From Amycolatopsis marina (GTDB lineage Bacteria; Actinomycetota; Actinomycetes; Mycobacteriales; Pseudonocardiaceae), in contig NZ_FOKG01000007.1 in the NCBI RefSeq assembly GCF_900111885.1, forward strand, positions 1 through 64,000: a DNA stretch of 64,000 nt. The letters run 5' to 3'. This document shows, piece by piece, positions 61,919 to 64,000 of the stretch; the stretch's first letter is position 1, and every line of letters begins with the position of its first letter. The notes under the pieces were generated by a model. It was given only the letters and a program-made list of their open reading frames with translations. It was not told where the DNA came from and searched no databases. The position numbers and the translations under genes were made by a program.

Positions 61919-63760
61919 TCATGACAGCTCGACCGCCGGCGAATAGGTGTCCCACCACATCGCGAGTTCCAGAGCTCTTTCGAGCGGGGCCCGCGAGGCG
62001 AAGGTGGTTCGGGCGCCGCCGTCCCGCACCTCGCCCTTGAGCCAGTCATAGCTGATCAGGTCGAACACCGGGTGCGTCGGCCGGGCCAGCAGTCGGCGGG
62101 CGCCGTCGCGCAACGCGGAGGCATACCCCGGGTCCTGAGTGGACGGGTACGGCGCCTTGACCCGACGCAGGACCGACGGGGGAAGCAGGTCGGCGACCGC
62201 CGCCCGTAGCAGGCTCTTCTCCTTGCCGTCGAAGGTCTTCAGTGACCAGGGCGTGTTGTAGACGTATTCGACGAGCCGGTGGTCGCAGAACGGCACCCGG
62301 ACTTCGAGCCCGGTGGCCATGCTGGTGCGGTCCTTGCGATCCAGCAGCACTCGTACCCAGCGGGTCAGGTGCAGATAGCTGATCTTGCGTTGCCGCCACT
62401 CGATTTCGCTCTCGCCGTCGAGCCGGTCGATCTCACTGACCGCGTCGGCGTAACTGTCGTGGAGATAGGTGTCGAGATCGACGGTCTTCCGTGCCTGTGG
62501 CGTAAGGATCTGCGAGTCTTCACCGAAGTACTCCGGCCAGCGGACCAGCCAGGGGAACTGCCTCTCCTGCTGGACCAACGGATCGAAGAACCAGCGATAT
62601 CCACCGAACACCTCGTCCGCGGCCTCGCCGGAAATAGCGACGGCGGAGTGCCGTTTGATCTCCCGGAACAGCAGGTACAGCGAGCTGTCGAGGTCACCGT
62701 TGCCGCCGGGCATGTCTCTGGCCCGCAGTGCCTTGGCACGGATCCCGGGGTCGGCATGGGCGGCAACGTCCAGCATGATGTCCTGGTGATCGGAGCCGAC
62801 CCACGCGGCCACCTCGTGGGCGAACGGGGAGTCGGCATCGGGCCGTACGGCGTCACTGACGAAGTTGTCGGTACGCCCCTCGAAGTCCACCGAGAAACTG
62901 CGAAGGGCCGTCCCTGCCTCGGCAAGCTGCCTGGCCGCGATCCCGGTTATCGCGGACGAGTCCAGGCCACCGGAAAGCAGCATGCACCGCGGCACATCGG
63001 AGACGAGCTGGTGGCTCATGATGTCCTCGAGGAGCTCGCGAATCCGAGCCACCGTCGTGTCCAGGTCGTCGGTGTGCTCGGTCGTTCGCAGGGTCCAGTA
63101 GACGTGTTCACGTAACCCGTTCGGCCCCACGGTGACCACAGTGCCCGGCTTCACCTCGCGCATCCCGCGCCAAAAGGCGTCACCGGGGGTCTTGATGTAC
63201 GCGAACAGCTCGCGAATGCCGTCGGTGTTCACGACGCGTTCGGCGAGCGGGTTCTCCAGAATGGCCTTGGGCTCGGAACCGAACAGCACGCCGTCGGGGG
63301 TGCGGTAGTAGTAGAGGGGCTTGACGCCCAGCCGGTCGCGTATCAGTACCAGCTTGCGTTCCGCGGCGTCCCAGATCGCCACGCCGTACATGCCGTTGAG
63401 GTGTTCCGCGACGGCCTCGCCCCATTCCATGTACCCCCGCAGGACGACCTCGGTGTCCGATCTCGTGGTGAAGTGATGGCCGCGCGCACGCAGCTCCTCG
63501 CGGAGTTCGACGAAGTTGTACGCCTCGCCCGAGTACACCATCGCTATCTTGCCGCGTGGCGTTTCGACGCACATGGGCTGTCGCCCGCCAGGCAGGTCGA
63601 TGATGGCCAGCCGGCGATGGCCGAGCGCGGCGTGCTCGTCCACCCAGGTGCCCCGATCATCTGGACCGCGCACGGCCATGGAGTCGGTCATCGCGTCGAG
63701 GATCCGGGTCTTCCCACGGAGATCGCGTTGGAAGGAAATCCATCCGGCAATTCCGCACAT
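61919..63760 (-). CDS. Asparagine synthetase-like amidotransferase (glutamine-hydrolysing)
   Basis: 613 residues, ATG after GGAGGTGTAACC. The N-terminal Ntn glutaminase begins MCGIAGW with nucleophile Cys2 and contains RGPDDRGTW and LGHRRLAIIDL. The synthetase half has the pyrophosphate loop LLSGGLDSSAI near residue 260 and AISGEAADEVFGGYRW. It is a full-length AsnB-type enzyme. In biosynthetic clusters such enzymes amidate carboxyl groups on intermediates; a housekeeping asparagine role cannot be excluded. It is probably transcribed with DUF3224. Confidence 0.95.
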   Translation of the reverse strand: MCGIAGWISFQRDLRGKTRILDAMTDSMAVRGPDDRGTWVDEHAALGHRRLAIIDLPGGRQPMCVETPRGKIAMVYSGEAYNFVELREELRARGHHFTTRSDTEVVLRGYMEWGEAVAEHLNGMYGVAIWDAAERKLVLIRDRLGVKPLYYYRTPDGVLFGSEPKAILENPLAERVVNTDGIRELFAYIKTPGDAFWRGMREVKPGTVVTVGPNGLREHVYWTLRTTEHTDDLDTTVARIRELLEDIMSHQLVSDVPRCMLLSGGLDSSAITGIAARQLAEAGTALRSFSVDFEGRTDNFVSDAVRPDADSPFAHEVAAWVGSDHQDIMLDVAAHADPGIRAKALRARDMPGGNGDLDSSLYLLFREIKRHSAVAISGEAADEVFGGYRWFFDPLVQQERQFPWLVRWPEYFGEDSQILTPQARKTVDLDTYLHDSYADAVSEIDRLDGESEIEWRQRKISYLHLTRWVRVLLDRKDRTSMATGLEVRVPFCDHRLVEYVYNTPWSLKTFDGKEKSLLRAAVADLLPPSVLRRVKAPYPSTQDPGYASALRDGARRLLARPTHPVFDLISYDWLKGEVRDGGARTTFASRAPLERALELAMWWDTYSPAVELS

Positions 63761-64000
63761 GGTTACACCTCCTTCACGAAAGAATTCGGTCTCGGATGGT
63801 TCGATTCATGGAACCAGCATTAGTGCCATACTGAATCCCTTGCCAAGAACCGGCGTCCTTCAAAATGCGGCATCCCGATCCCGCCCTTGGTCAGAATGCG
63901 CCGTGGTCGGGACGACCTGGTTCGGACCTGCGTTCCGGATCGGACAGCGCACGATGGAAGGTTCGGCGAACAGTCGAGGCTGGTTTCATGGATACCGCTG
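63761..64000. other. Right-end non-coding stretch upstream of the asparagine synthetase
   Basis: The last 240 bp contain no complete gene that I can support. They include the promoter region of the leftward asparagine synthetase gene. Confidence 0.5.
63817..63846 (-). promoter_or_regulatory. Possible promoter of the asparagine synthetase gene
   Basis: Read leftward, TTGGCA (63846-63841) and TAATGC (63822-63817) are 18 bases apart and about 57 bases before the start codon. The match to the housekeeping consensus is partial. Confidence 0.35.

Overview
The window is 64 kb of high-GC actinobacterial DNA. Codon use is GC-rich at third positions, GTG/TTG starts are frequent, and many genes overlap by four bases (ATGA, GTGA, TGATG). 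A SARP regulator, NarL-type two-component genes and an acyl-CoA carboxylase epsilon subunit fit the Actinomycetales, and a Pseudonocardiales host (Amycolatopsis/Prauserella/Saccharopolyspora-like) is my best guess. No rRNA, tRNA, CRISPR array, insertion sequence or phage gene was seen.

Layout. (1) 1-8.0 kb: secreted oxidative proteins. On the minus strand are a two-domain laccase, a very large ThuA/discoidin/PQQ-sugar-dehydrogenase/PKD/3-keto-disaccharide-hydrolase protein, and a cupredoxin cut by the window edge; a secreted propeller-like protein is divergent. (2) 8.1-11.6 kb: a carboxyethyl-ornithine-synthase-like dehydrogenase coupled to a 56-aa protein, a fatty-acid desaturase and an HxlR-type regulator. 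(3) 11.8-18.9 kb: a compact candidate linear azol(in)e-containing peptide (LAP) locus with a SARP regulator, a 60-aa precursor, a fused cyclodehydratase (leader-binding/E1-like + YcaO), a SagB-like dehydrogenase with an eroded FMN motif, and a convergent histidine kinase/response regulator pair.

(4) 19.4-47.9 kb: an enediyne biosynthetic cluster. An AraC regulator is followed by one long plus-strand run: two DUF1702 proteins, UnbV, UnbU, a P450, a small-subunit/GMC oxidoreductase pair, two unknown membrane proteins, an AhpD-like protein, a DinB/MDMPI-fold protein, the E5 membrane protein, the iterative PKSE (KS-AT-ACP-KR-DH-PPTase), its E10 thioesterase, an E6-type flavin reductase, a 61-aa protein and a dedicated acyl-CoA carboxylase beta/epsilon pair. 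A 50-aa peptide gene, an alpha/beta hydrolase, an ECF41-like sigma factor, a second AraC regulator paralogous to the first, three SgcJ-like NTF2-fold proteins and a peroxiredoxin follow. The combination of E6/E7/E9-type oxidoreductases with SgcJ-like proteins points to a nine-membered enediyne core; this is inference.

(5) 48.0-63.8 kb: tailoring or a neighbouring pathway. A cysteine-desulfurase-like PLP enzyme is divergent from an eight-gene operon (phytoene-desaturase-like flavoprotein, two unknown proteins, a His-tailed monooxygenase-like protein, an SDR lacking the catalytic serine, a PLP decarboxylase, a class V aminotransferase and an APC permease). Then come a class I/II aminotransferase, an acyl-CoA-dehydrogenase-fold hydroxylase, a GMC oxidoreductase, a DUF3224 protein and an asparagine synthetase. 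Together they suggest making and attaching an amino-acid-derived group, but whether they belong to the enediyne is unproven. No enediyne apoprotein and no drug exporter is visible in the window.
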